Of a DNA stretch of 64,000 nucleotides, positions 54,343 through 62,967 are shown in pieces. The notes under the pieces were generated by a model. That model saw only the letters and a program-made list of their open reading frames with translations. It made no database searches and had not been told where the DNA came from. Position 1 is the stretch's first letter; each line of letters starts with the position of its first letter. Both the position numbers and the translations under genes were made by a program. The stretch is from Effrenium voratum (Eukaryota > Sar > Dinophyceae > Suessiales > Symbiodiniaceae), in assembly GCA_963377175.1 (NCBI GenBank), contig CAUJNA010001857.1:502295-566294 (forward strand), written 5' to 3'.

Positions 54343-55860
54343 TCAAGCAAAGGCTACAAAGGCCAAGGAAACTACAGCAAATCAAAAGGGAAAGGAAACA
54401 ACAACTACACAACATGCCATCGATGTGGCAAGCCCGGCCACTGGGCACAAGACTGCAGAGTGCCAGTATGGCACATAGGAGAAGGAGAAGAACTACATCC
54501 AATAGAAAATGAACAAGCAGATCATGACAACAATGAAGAACTACCTCAGGATGTGAACGACACCTGGGACTGGTACTACGAAGGAGAAGAAGGACAACAC
54601 GAGGTGAACTACATGGAGGAGAACTGGAACGACTACGACTATGACAACAGCTGGGATTGGAATGACAACAGCTATGAGGACACAGCAAACTACATTGGAG
54701 GCATCAACGAGTCACACCTCACCATTGGACACATCAGACAAGCAAACTCACGACTACACAAGCACAAATCCAAATCACTACTTGGCAAGAGAACAACACA
54801 CACAACATCATGGAACGACCACAGCAAGAGCTTTCAACAATTCCTACAAGAAGACAACACACAGCCACACTTTGACATAGCAGCAGCAAGACAACCACAA
54901 AGGAACAAGAAGATTGAGGACACTATCACACACTACATCATGTATTCCAACTTCAAGTCATACCACCACCTGTTGATCGACTCAGGAGCATCTACACATG
55001 TTTGCCCGAAGGACTACGCACCAGGCCTACCGCTACGACCTTGTGGAGAATCGGTTCCACAACTCTACACGGTTACAAACAAGAAGATTCCTGTCTACGG
55101 CATCAAGTACGTTCCCTACAAGCAGGACAACTTCAGGATCATGATACCCTACTACGTTTGTGATGTGAAGTATCCAATCCTCAGTGCATCAAGACTACTT
55201 GATAGAGGATATGGACTTGACTTCACTCCACGACACTGCACCATCACACATGGACAACAACAAGCACACCTCATAAGACACTCAGGACTTTTCTACCTAC
55301 GAGCAGAGAAGATCGACATCCCTACTGGATTCGACATCTACCCAATGACTACATACAATGGAAAATCCATTGCTGTGATTCAACCTACAGAGAAAGCAGT
55401 ACAACAACAAGAACAAATCGCACCACTCACCCACACAGACCAAGGACTACGACAGATCCTTGGTGGAAACACTGACTACTGGAAACTTGATGGTGACTAC
55501 GCCATCAGAGTACACAAACGACCACGCAAAGCACTATTCACACCACACAACAGCGGCTGCCCAATACCTGAAGGAGAACTAGATGATTGGCGACTAACCA
55601 TCATCAACAGACAAGGGCAAGAGCAAGAACAACTACAAGAGAACCCAACACAACTTTCCAAACAAGAACTACAACGAAGACTAGAAGGTGACAACTGGAC
55701 TGGAGAAACCAGATTCAGAAGAAAGATAACACCTACACGCAGAGCAACATCAAAGACAACACCAACAAGGCCGAGCTCACAACCACAACGGCTAATGGAC
55801 ACACCACCAACCAGATCAAAGATCCAACTACGAGCACCACAAAAAGATATGGAGACCTAA
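54343..55860 (+). CDS. Copia zinc knuckle and aspartic protease segment of gag-pol
   Basis: In the same frame as gag, directly after its TGA. The K/G/Y tail resumes, then CHRCGKPGHWAQDC (54415-54456) forms a CX2CX4HX4C zinc knuckle for RNA packaging. An acidic W/D/N-rich linker follows (NEELPQDVNDTWDWYY region). The protease active site is LLIDSGASTHVCP, with the catalytic Asp at 54979-54981. It cleaves the polyprotein. Near the end NTDYWKLDGDYAIRVH...ALFTP (55470-55550) is a motif that recurs about 470 bp later. The frame ends at TAA 55858. The +1 frame carries plausible coding on (KIWRPKAAPSTN), so a one-base insertion in the A run at 55841-55845 is likely. If gag's TGA is not read through, an internal ATG at 54460 would lose the knuckle. 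Confidence 0.8.
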   Translation, partial: SSKGYKGQGNYSKSKGKGNNNYTTCHRCGKPGHWAQDCRVPVWHIGEGEELHPIENEQADHDNNEELPQDVNDTWDWYYEGEEGQHEVNYMEENWNDYDYDNSWDWNDNSYEDTANYIGGINESHLTIGHIRQANSRLHKHKSKSLLGKRTTHTTSWNDHSKSFQQFLQEDNTQPHFDIAAARQPQRNKKIEDTITHYIMYSNFKSYHHLLIDSGASTHVCPKDYAPGLPLRPCGESVPQLYTVTNKKIPVYGIKYVPYKQDNFRIMIPYYVCDVKYPILSASRLLDRGYGLDFTPRHCTITHGQQQAHLIRHSGLFYLRAEKIDIPTGFDIYPMTTYNGKSIAVIQPTEKAVQQQEQIAPLTHTDQGLRQILGGNTDYWKLDGDYAIRVHKRPRKALFTPHNSGCPIPEGELDDWRLTIINRQGQEQEQLQENPTQLSKQELQRRLEGDNWTGETRFRRKITPTRRATSKTTPTRPSSQPQRLMDTPPTRSKIQLRAPQKDMET

Positions 55861-55861
55861 A

Positions 55862-57548
55862 GCAGCACCTTCTACCAATCTTGACACCACACAACCAAAG
55901 GAGACAATCCACAGACCACTCACAGCACAGGAGGACAACCAAGACTATTGGGAAACAAGGTGAACACTGGATAAGACACCACACAACACTTAGAACAACC
56001 CTATTCACTCCAACAGATGGACCAGGACATCCACCAATCAACACACTTGAACCTCACAGAACTACAATCACTCACAACAACTTTGGAGAAGTTTCACAAC
56101 GCAAAGATGACTGGACAGTCATGGGCAACGCAGCACTACCATTTCAATGGAAAGGAACAACAAGGTTCACCGTGAAGAAAGACTACGAGTACATCCAAGA
56201 GAACCACGATGAGGAACAACAACACGAGCATCATGAAGCACACAGAGCAATAGGACTATGACAACCTCAGCAGCCCACTCCACAACAAACAGCAGAACAC
56301 AACTTGACACACCTACCATACAGAAATTGGTGTCCAATTTGCGTTCAAGGCAAAGGACGCCAGGACAACTACAAGAAACAACAATCACGACAACCCATCA
56401 TCCAAGTGGATTTTGCCTACATCAAATCACAACAAGATCCGAAGACCATACCAGTCTTAACAGCAGTTGATGTTACTACACAACTGTGCATGGCGGTATT
56501 GGTTCCGGACAAACCATCGATGATGGACTACATGATCAACAACCTACAAGCATTCATCTTTGAATGCGGAAGAACACACGGCATACTACAAAGCGACAAC
56601 GAAGACACACTCAATGCACTACTAAAAGCAACAGCATCTAAAGTCGGCTCAATGACTGTACGACATTCACCATCCTACAGCAGCAACAGTCAAGGAAGCG
56701 TTGAGCGACTACATAGAACACTCCTCGGACAAATCCGCGTCGTCAAAGCTCAGGTTGAAAGCAACTACAGCATGACGATGTCCACAAAGCACTGTCTACT
56801 ACCTTGGATAGTACGACATGCAGCATGGACGGTAAATCGCTACGTCATCCACTCAGACGGCTACACAAGCTTTGAACGCCGCTGGGGAAGAAACTACGAG
56901 CGAGCAATCTGCGAATTTGGCGAGACACTACTCTACCTTCCACCACAACACAAGAAACTCCCAAAAGCAGACCTACGGATGCAGAAATGCATCTGGCTCG
57001 GAAAAGTTTCCGAAACCGGAGAAAACTACGTCGCAACAGAATCAGGCGTACAAAAGGTACGAACAGTGCGGAGACTACAACCGGACTTCAAATACGACCT
57101 CGCACTATTGAACAAAGTTTCCGGCACACCGTGGGCACCACGACGGAACACCTACAACCCATCCTTCGCAACACTGTTGGATGCGCAACTACCACCGTCA
57201 GAGAAAAGAAGGTCCACGCAAGATTTCGGACAACAAACGAACGCTACGGACGACATCGTTGCGGAACCCGCAACAAAACAACAACGCACCACACCACCTC
57301 CACGACTTCCGTCAACATCGACGTCAAGTTCACGACCACTACCGGATAGTCCGATGGCTACTTCACCAACCGGACGACAACATCCACCACCACTACCAGC
57401 ACCACCTCGACAAACACTACGACGTTTAACTTCGGAAGAAGTAATGCAACCCACTAAGCACAGAAGACCTCAAAGGACACTACAATCAGATCAACGGAGC
57501 AAGCAACCAAAGAACCACCACCACTACGACAGAAAATTAACGCAGTGA
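55862..57548 (+). CDS. Copia integrase segment, interrupted
   Basis: Inserts the element's cDNA into the genome. Coding continues in one frame to about 55954 (TAQEDNQDYWE), then in another after a probable one-base shift (QGEHWIRHHTT...TLFTPTDG). A TGA at 56259-56261 interrupts this second frame. Past it, HNLTHLPYRNWCPIC carries the H-x(3)-H...C-x2-C zinc-binding start. The catalytic triad is intact: D at 56409 (QVDFAYIK), D at 56595 (LQSDNED) and E at 56703 (GSVERLHR), with exactly 35 residues between the second and third. A C-terminal part (KCIWLGKVSETGENY) and a proline-rich linker follow. The frame ends at TGA 57546, but the -1 frame already encodes KEPPPLRQKINAV, so this stop lies beyond a third frameshift. 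Confidence 0.85.
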
Positions 57549-59182
57549 CACTTCCCAACGGCAAATCCATCACACCCTACACAAACGACGACACCTCAGA
57601 AGACCAACCCATAATCTTCGACAACGAAGGTTACGACGAAGCACAACTACTGGAAGGAATGAAACACGAGTCAAATCAAATGAAGCTACATGACGTCTAC
57701 GATGAAGTAGATGCGTCTACCGTCGACGACAACGTCATCAGAGAAGCGATATCTACAAGATGGGCACACAGAAAGAAAGGACCAGGAGTACGAAGCCGAA
57801 TCGTCGCAAAAGGCTACACCGAGAAGATCGAGGATGAAGACTCCGTCTACGCCTCTACACCAATGTTCACGACACTCCGGACACTTCTCGTACTACAAAT
57901 GTCACGACCAAACTGGATAGCGCGACTAGGTGACGTCTCTACAGCATTTCTACACGCACCCATCGCAAAAGACCACGACGGTAAACAACGTGACGTCTAC
58001 CTTTGGCCACCGAAAGAACTTTGTCCACAACAGGACAAAGTCTGGCGACTAAAGAAAGCCATGTATGGACTACGCAGTTCACCAAAAGCATGGCAGGACT
58101 ACCTGGCTGAAGTGTTACAAAAACTCAGCTTTGCAGGACTAAAGTCAGAACCTAACGTCTACACCAACGCGACTCGCGACTGCTACATCATGGTCTACGT
58201 GGATGATCTCTTGGTACTTGGTGACAAGACTACTGTCGACTCCACCTTCGAGGCCATCCAGAAGCAGGTCCTACTCAAGCACATCGGCTACCGCGAACCT
58301 GGCAAACCACAACAATTTCTTGGAAGAAACATCGACCACTTTGGCAACTACTGCAACCTGGGACTAAAGGACTCCTACATCGACAACATTATCGAGGAGT
58401 CTGGAATGAACAACTGCAACTCAGTGAACACTCCAGGAAGTGCACACTACAAACCGACAATAGAAGATGAAGCACTACTTGACCACGAACAACACAAAAG
58501 GTACAGAAGGATTGTTGGCAAACTACAATGGTTAGCATACACACGACCAGACATTGCATACTCCACAAAAGAACTAGCACGAGACCTCACAGCACCTACA
58601 GAACTTTCACAAAAGAGAGTCAAACATCTACTACGCTACTTGCACGGCACCAAGCACTACAAATTCACCATAGAACCAACAACAACACTCAGAGCAAACA
58701 CCAACAACATCCTGGATCTCGACGTTCATGTCGATGCCGACTGGGCAGGATGCCCTACTACCAGGAAATCAACTTCAGGTTTCAACATCATCTTTTTAGG
58801 AACAACAGTTGCATTTGGCAGCAGAACACAAGCTACAATAGCACTCAGCTCAGCAGAGTCTGAACTCTACGCCATTTGCACAGGAGTTAATGAGGGACTA
58901 CACCTCAGAAACTTCCTACTTGAAACCAACATTTGCAGCAAGCTAAATCTACGCATCCACACAGACTCCACAGCAGGCAAGAGCATTGCTACACGACAAG
59001 GCACTAGCAAACGAGCAAAACACATCGACCTTAAATTTCTCTACACACAAGACCTCATCAAGCACGACATCATCAGAATCCTCAAAATCAACACACTACA
59101 CAACAGCTCAGACTTGTTCACAAAATACATTAGCAAAGAAACACTACAGAGGCTCATACAGAGCATTGGCATACATGTTTAG
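57482..59182 (+). CDS. Copia reverse transcriptase and RNase H
   Basis: Copies element RNA into DNA and removes the RNA strand. The open frame extends upstream of the GTG at 57545 to about 57482, with no obvious ATG, as expected for the end of a polyprotein. Numbering from 57545: RT fingers WAHRKKGPGVRSRIVAKGYT (73-92), motif A LGDVSTAFLHA (catalytic D130), WRLKKAMYGLRSSPKAW (167-183), and motif C YVDDLLV (D220, D221). RNase H follows: HVDADWAGCPTTRKSTSG (395-412), SSAESELYA with E448, HTDSTAGKSIATR with D474, and KHIDLKFLYTQDL (502-514). All residues needed for both activities are visible and the last 545 codons contain no interruption. It ends at TAG 59180, the usual end of copia pol. Confidence 0.92.
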   Translation, partial: TIRSTEQATKEPPPLRQKINAVTLPNGKSITPYTNDDTSEDQPIIFDNEGYDEAQLLEGMKHESNQMKLHDVYDEVDASTVDDNVIREAISTRWAHRKKGPGVRSRIVAKGYTEKIEDEDSVYASTPMFTTLRTLLVLQMSRPNWIARLGDVSTAFLHAPIAKDHDGKQRDVYLWPPKELCPQQDKVWRLKKAMYGLRSSPKAWQDYLAEVLQKLSFAGLKSEPNVYTNATRDCYIMVYVDDLLVLGDKTTVDSTFEAIQKQVLLKHIGYREPGKPQQFLGRNIDHFGNYCNLGLKDSYIDNIIEESGMNNCNSVNTPGSAHYKPTIEDEALLDHEQHKRYRRIVGKLQWLAYTRPDIAYSTKELARDLTAPTELSQKRVKHLLRYLHGTKHYKFTIEPTTTLRANTNNILDLDVHVDADWAGCPTTRKSTSGFNIIFLGTTVAFGSRTQATIALSSAESELYAICTGVNEGLHLRNFLLETNICSKLNLRIHTDSTAGKSIATRQGTSKRAKHIDLKFLYTQDLIKHDIIRILKINTLHNSSDLFTKYISKETLQRLIQSIGIHV

Positions 59183-59446
59183 CACTACGAACAACAACTG
59201 TTTCACAACTGTTGCACATCAACCACAACAGTTTGTATATGGCCATATGTAACTACCTGCATTTAAGTAACAGTAACAGTAACAGTCACTACAAGTAATA
59301 GTAATTGTAACCACCAGTAATTTGCACTTGCACTTTTGGCGGCTTTTGGCGGCTTGAGTCAACACTACATGTTGTTTTGTGTTTTACTACACGCCCGCAT
59401 GTGCTTTTTGTGAGCTATAGGTTGGAAACATGTTTAATCTCGGGGC
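59183..59446. other. Copia tail and junction with the next element
   Basis: After the copia stop the sequence stays A/C/T-rich with CAGTAA repeats (about 59268-59300). It then changes near 59340 (TTTTGGCGGCTTTTGGCGGC) to balanced GC DNA of the second element. A polypurine tract and a 3' LTR are expected here, but neither is evident. Confidence 0.5.
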
Positions 59447-59980
59447 GTGCATCCAGATGCCCGCTCATTTCAATCTCAAGCTCCTGTTTTCTACGTGGCG
59501 GTCCGCCATGGCATGAGACTGGATTGGGCTGTCGTGTGTTGGGCTCTCTCTTCACTCTATCACGATTGGAGGACATCATCATCTACCCTTTCATCTGTTG
59601 AGGTTCAGTTATTGAGGGAGGATCTCTCGACCACTCGTACGGTTTTGGCTGATCTAGAGGAGGGGCATCTGACCTGCGGGTGGCGTCTGCGATTCAGTGG
59701 CTGGATTCTCCAAGCTTCCTTGGTCATTCATTTGGCTACTTTGGCTTGGTGTCTGGGCCACAGGTTCAGGCGTCGAACACCGGAGGCCCCACCTTTGGCA
59801 ATCGCTGGTGCTGGTTCCGCTGACTCGGAGGAAGGCGATTCATCGCCTAACACTGGGGTTTCGAGTGTGTCCAGGGCATCTTCGGGAGGCCAAGAACCGG
59901 CTGCCGCTTTAGGCAAAGGACGCCCGATTCGTCCATCAGATCTTAGGTCTCGACATGGGAGACTACACCCTCAACATTAG
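59447..59980 (+). CDS. Putative small membrane protein upstream of gag-like ORF
   Basis: A 177-codon frame; a later ATG at 59510 (MRLDWAVVCWALSSLYHDW) may be the real start. It shows SSVEVQLLREDLSTTRTVLA (a short coiled-coil-like helix), then a hydrophobic segment WILQASLVIHLATLAWCLG followed by HRFRRR, which looks like one membrane span with a basic stop, and a S/E/P-rich tail. It overlaps the gag-like start at 59955 by 26 bases in another frame. No family is recognised. It could be a real accessory ORF of the element or a chance frame; the ordered helix-span-tail layout favours the former only weakly. Confidence 0.4.
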   Translation: MHPDARSFQSQAPVFYVAVRHGMRLDWAVVCWALSSLYHDWRTSSSTLSSVEVQLLREDLSTTRTVLADLEEGHLTCGWRLRFSGWILQASLVIHLATLAWCLGHRFRRRTPEAPPLAIAGAGSADSEEGDSSPNTGVSSVSRASSGGQEPAAALGKGRPIRPSDLRSRHGRLHPQH

Positions 59981-61142
59981 TGAGGTCCAGTTGTTGGTGA
60001 ACTACCCCGCTGACGCAGATGGATTCCATTGGCATCATCGGATACTCCTTTGTAGGGTAGGGGGATCGACATGGTTGACCTTGACTCCGGATCATGACAT
60101 AGTACGGCACGATTTATCGACCATACCCCATCGAGTTCTCGAGAGATCGGCCCCTTTCCCGCGAGATATCATCGACGAGATCTATGCCCACGATGAGATT
60201 GGCCAGGCATCCCTGACAGCTTTCAAACGTCAGGCAACCACCATGGCTGTCATTTTGGGGGAGGGGACCCTTCCGGAGAGTGAGACATTCACGTGGGTCA
60301 TTGCTGAGCCTGACCGTCCTGACTTTGGTAAAGAACTTGACCCAGCCACCCTTCACAACCCTGCCACGGCACTCACCTTCTCGACCAAAGGGGTGGTGCA
60401 GCTTCATGGGGAGGAGGTTTATGTAGAAAGGGTCCTGTCCAAAGAGCTTGCCGAGTGGCGCGCAAGGAAACTGCTCGGACAGGCGGATGTCCGGCTCCTT
60501 GGTGATCACAAGGATGCTGCGGGCCGTCGGCGCCTTGAGCTCCCTTTGGCAGTGTCGCTCATGAGGCAACATGAGGAGGAAGGATTCCCTATCGCTGGCA
60601 CTCGAGCCAGCCTGGAGCTTCATGAAGCAGTGGCAGTGGGGGCCGGGAACTTTGTCTCTTATCATGCAGAGTGGATCAGGCTCTCCGGTGTATCTCGAAA
60701 GTCCAGCGCGGCGATCGTTCATCAGTCTCTTTGCGAGGTTCTCCGTCTTGCCCACTTCTATGACCAGATAGATTCATCGAGTTTGGCGTGCTTGGAGCAT
60801 GTGGCAAGGTGGCTGATCCAGGTGGAGTTGGCGGTGGAGAGGAACCCCCAACAACCCAACTATGAGGGCCTTGACATTCTGACTGGCTTATCCGTCAGCA
60901 GTGATGGTCGGGCCACTACCTCCAAGTTTGCTGAATGGGTGAGCAATCGCATGAAGGATCGTGCCAACATCTGGCGACAGGAGCGGCTCTTCAAGCAGGA
61001 GAAGCATTCCCAGAAGGCCAAGAGCTACACAACCCTCGCGGAGAACTCTGAGGATGAGGAGCCGGGCCGCCCCACTTCTTGGAGGAAGAAGAAAAAGAAT
61101 GGAAAGCCCGCGGCTCCTAGTGGGGCCGCGGAATCCAGATGA
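59955..61142 (+). CDS. Gag-like ORF1 of the second retroelement
   Basis: A 395-codon uninterrupted frame. The in-frame region upstream is open only to a TAG at 59910, and ATG 59955 is the first Met. The N-terminal half has globular-looking composition (residues about 1-200, with WHHRILLCRVGGSTWLTL and FTWVIAEPDRPDFGKELD). ARKLLGQADVRLLGDHKDAA follows, then a helical middle (about 200-310, EVLRLAHFYDQIDSSSLACL). The C-terminus is strongly basic and low-complexity (FKQEKHSQKAKSYTT, SWRKKKKNGKPAAP), suitable for nucleic-acid binding. No zinc knuckle is seen. By position before RT it is probably the element's structural protein, although I recognise no named domain. Its TGA overlaps the ATG of the RT frame (ATGA at 61139-61142). 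Confidence 0.7.
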   Translation: MGDYTLNISEVQLLVNYPADADGFHWHHRILLCRVGGSTWLTLTPDHDIVRHDLSTIPHRVLERSAPFPRDIIDEIYAHDEIGQASLTAFKRQATTMAVILGEGTLPESETFTWVIAEPDRPDFGKELDPATLHNPATALTFSTKGVVQLHGEEVYVERVLSKELAEWRARKLLGQADVRLLGDHKDAAGRRRLELPLAVSLMRQHEEEGFPIAGTRASLELHEAVAVGAGNFVSYHAEWIRLSGVSRKSSAAIVHQSLCEVLRLAHFYDQIDSSSLACLEHVARWLIQVELAVERNPQQPNYEGLDILTGLSVSSDGRATTSKFAEWVSNRMKDRANIWRQERLFKQEKHSQKAKSYTTLAENSEDEEPGRPTSWRKKKKNGKPAAPSGAAESR

Positions 61143-62452
61143 GTCAGGAGCTTCGCTTCAGGCCTCCCGGGGAGGACTTAGAATCTTCCTGCCTGAAGCC
61201 AACCACGGGATTGCATGAGTGCTTCGAACTTCAAAGCAAATCCATGCATCGCAAGCATGGGGACCCCTTTCCTTTGCCACGGCTTCGTGAGGGAGCTCTG
61301 GCCGGAGAGGACCTTGAATTCACATCACTGCCACGGCGAATGGATGAATGCCTTCGTTGTCTCAACGAGCTCGCCGCAGTACCTTTTCACAGCACCAATT
61401 CGGAGGACCGGTATCCCCTGACAGATGTTCAGAAGTGGATATTCTCCGACCTCGCGCGCAGAGTCCGGGAACACGGGGGTCCTCCTACAGACCTTGATGG
61501 CCCTGGTGCTCTCAAGGAACTTTGCTCCGAGGAGAGCCTGTACTCACAGGAGGCTGCGCACCTTGCCGACTTTGACAGCAAAAAGGTGAAGATCCTGCAC
61601 CGATCGTTGAAGCCCACTGACGCTGAAGATCTCCTCCCCCCTGAATCCCGTCACGACCTGGACCATTTTCAAGAGTTGATTGAAAGACCTCAGAGGGAAG
61701 TTGAGTCATTAGCTTCGTCAGGTGAGTTTCCACAGCCGTATTGGGATCCTTCATTAAAACGTAGTAGGAACAAGAGATTGGAATTGTACTCTCTCCTCTG
61801 GAAAGCAAACCTCCTCACGTTCCGGCGACGGCGAAAAGCGAGGGCCGGCCTCTTTGTCGTTCGCAAGAAGGACGGGTCTCAACGACTCATCATCGATGCA
61901 CGACAGGCCAACGCCTGCCAACAACGGCCCCCGGTCACACAGTTGTCCACTGGCACTGGAATGGTCAGCCTGGATCTTAGCCCTGCATCTCTGGAGGCCC
62001 AAGGATTCAGTCAAGTTGGGGGATCTGATCACTGCTGTTTTGAAAGCGGTGATGTCGCAGATTGTTTTTACAACTTTCAAGTGAAGAGGCTTGCGTCCTG
62101 GTTTTCCTTTGATGATAAGTTCACTGTGGGAGAGTTAAGACGCTTGGGTTTCGACCTTGAGACAGTTTTTGACGATGTCGAACAGTGCGAGACGAAGGTG
62201 GATGACTCAGACTGGGTTTACGCTTGCTTTGGAGGGCTTCCTATGGGTTGGTCATGGGCCCTATATTTCGCCAACGAAGCGGTTGTTTACCAATCTGCAG
62301 CATGCCGGGACTTTGACACTTCAGATGTGATCAGGGACCGGAAGAGACCCCCAAAAGTCCGTCCAGGCTGCCCCGCCATGGGCATATATGTGGACAACGT
62401 GCACGCCTCCCCGGCAAAATGGGTGAAGCGTCTTCACGGATTGCAGAGGTGA
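61139..62452 (+). CDS. Reverse transcriptase (fingers and palm) of the second element
   Basis: Starts at an ATG overlapping the ORF1 stop. Residues 1-200 have no recognised domain. RT begins near 220: AGLFVVRKKDGSQRLIIDAR (246-265), motif A in SGDVADCFYNFQV (303-315), motif B FGGLPMGWSWALYFANE (374-390) and motif C MGIYVDNVHA (414-423). Motif C has Asn where the second catalytic Asp of YxDD is usual (62396-62398). The frame ends at TGA 62450, but the -1 frame continues the domain (RIAEVTRRFEELGIPFVVDN), so there is a frameshift in or near the AAAATGGG run at 62416-62423. Activity of this copy is doubtful. Confidence 0.85.
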   Translation: MSQELRFRPPGEDLESSCLKPTTGLHECFELQSKSMHRKHGDPFPLPRLREGALAGEDLEFTSLPRRMDECLRCLNELAAVPFHSTNSEDRYPLTDVQKWIFSDLARRVREHGGPPTDLDGPGALKELCSEESLYSQEAAHLADFDSKKVKILHRSLKPTDAEDLLPPESRHDLDHFQELIERPQREVESLASSGEFPQPYWDPSLKRSRNKRLELYSLLWKANLLTFRRRRKARAGLFVVRKKDGSQRLIIDARQANACQQRPPVTQLSTGTGMVSLDLSPASLEAQGFSQVGGSDHCCFESGDVADCFYNFQVKRLASWFSFDDKFTVGELRRLGFDLETVFDDVEQCETKVDDSDWVYACFGGLPMGWSWALYFANEAVVYQSAACRDFDTSDVIRDRKRPPKVRPGCPAMGIYVDNVHASPAKWVKRLHGLQR

Positions 62453-62967
62453 CCCGCAGGTTTGAGGAACTGGGTATCCCTTTTGTGGTTGACAATGTGG
62501 AGGCGGCCCTGGTTACAGATTCTCTGGGAATGACGTTGGATTTTCGTGATCAGTGCAGAGTTCGTCCGAAGAGCCGACGAGCCTGGAGACTATGGTTTGC
62601 TATCCATGAGATTTTGAGAAAGCCCCGTATACATGGTAGAGTTCTACAAGTTCTGTTGGGACATCTGGTGCACCATTTTCAGCTTTCCAGGTCAGCCATG
62701 TCCATCCTCTCAGCTTCGTATCGTTTTGTGGCGGATCACTGGTTCCATCGAGCCCCCCTATGGACAAGCGTCAAGCATGAGCTGCGACAGTGTTTGGGTG
62801 TCCTTTTTATTGTGGAATACAATATGTCCTCGGAGACTAGCTTTGAAAATTCATTTGGGGGATTCATCAGATATGGGCTATTCCCTAATGGTGACACAGG
62901 CCTCTCACGCAGAGGTTCGAGAGGCACTTCAAGATCGAGAGAAGTGGCGTTTCATAACGTCCCATGA
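62419..62967 (+). CDS. RT thumb/connection segment, frameshifted from the RT frame
   Basis: ASSRIAEVTRRFEELGIPFV continues motif C of the upstream frame, followed by TDSLGMTLDFRDQCRVRPKS, RRAWRLWFAIHEILRKPRIH, LLGHLVHHFQLSRSAM and FVADHWFHRAPLWTSVKHEL. This is the usual helical region between RT and RNase H in DIRS/Ty3-type elements. True coding in this frame ends near 62830-62860; the residues after VEYN are replaced by RNase H sequence in the next frame. The TGA at 62965 is therefore a consequence of a second frameshift. Confidence 0.7.
   Translation: MGEASSRIAEVTRRFEELGIPFVVDNVEAALVTDSLGMTLDFRDQCRVRPKSRRAWRLWFAIHEILRKPRIHGRVLQVLLGHLVHHFQLSRSAMSILSASYRFVADHWFHRAPLWTSVKHELRQCLGVLFIVEYNMSSETSFENSFGGFIRYGLFPNGDTGLSRRGSRGTSRSREVAFHNVP

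Larger units (their letters stand above)
53220..59340 (+). mobile_element. Ty1/copia-type LTR retrotransposon, nearly full length, frame-broken
   Basis: The order primer-binding site, gag, zinc knuckle, protease, integrase, RT, RNase H on one strand, with integrase before RT, defines a Ty1/copia element. The sense strand is strikingly A/C-rich (ACAACTACA-type codons throughout), which separates it sharply from both flanks. Catalytic motifs of all four enzymes are intact. The reading frame carries TGA at 54340 and 56259 and frame changes near 55.84-55.86, 55.95 and 57.42-57.49 kb. I could not identify matching LTRs: only a short TTGCACTTGCA-type similarity links 53200-53216 with 59320-59336. 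The ends given are therefore approximate. Confidence 0.9.

Noticed and set aside
53080..59340. Matching long terminal repeats of the copia element
   Set aside because: Comparing 53080-53240 with 59183-59340 by eye gave only short similarity (TTGCACTTGCA). No LTR pair can be claimed.
59340..59360. Relic of the dinoflagellate spliced leader (GGCGGCTTGAG resembles GGCTCAAG inverted)
   Set aside because: The match is too short and is part of a TTTTGGCGGC duplication; no proper spliced-leader relic was found in the window.
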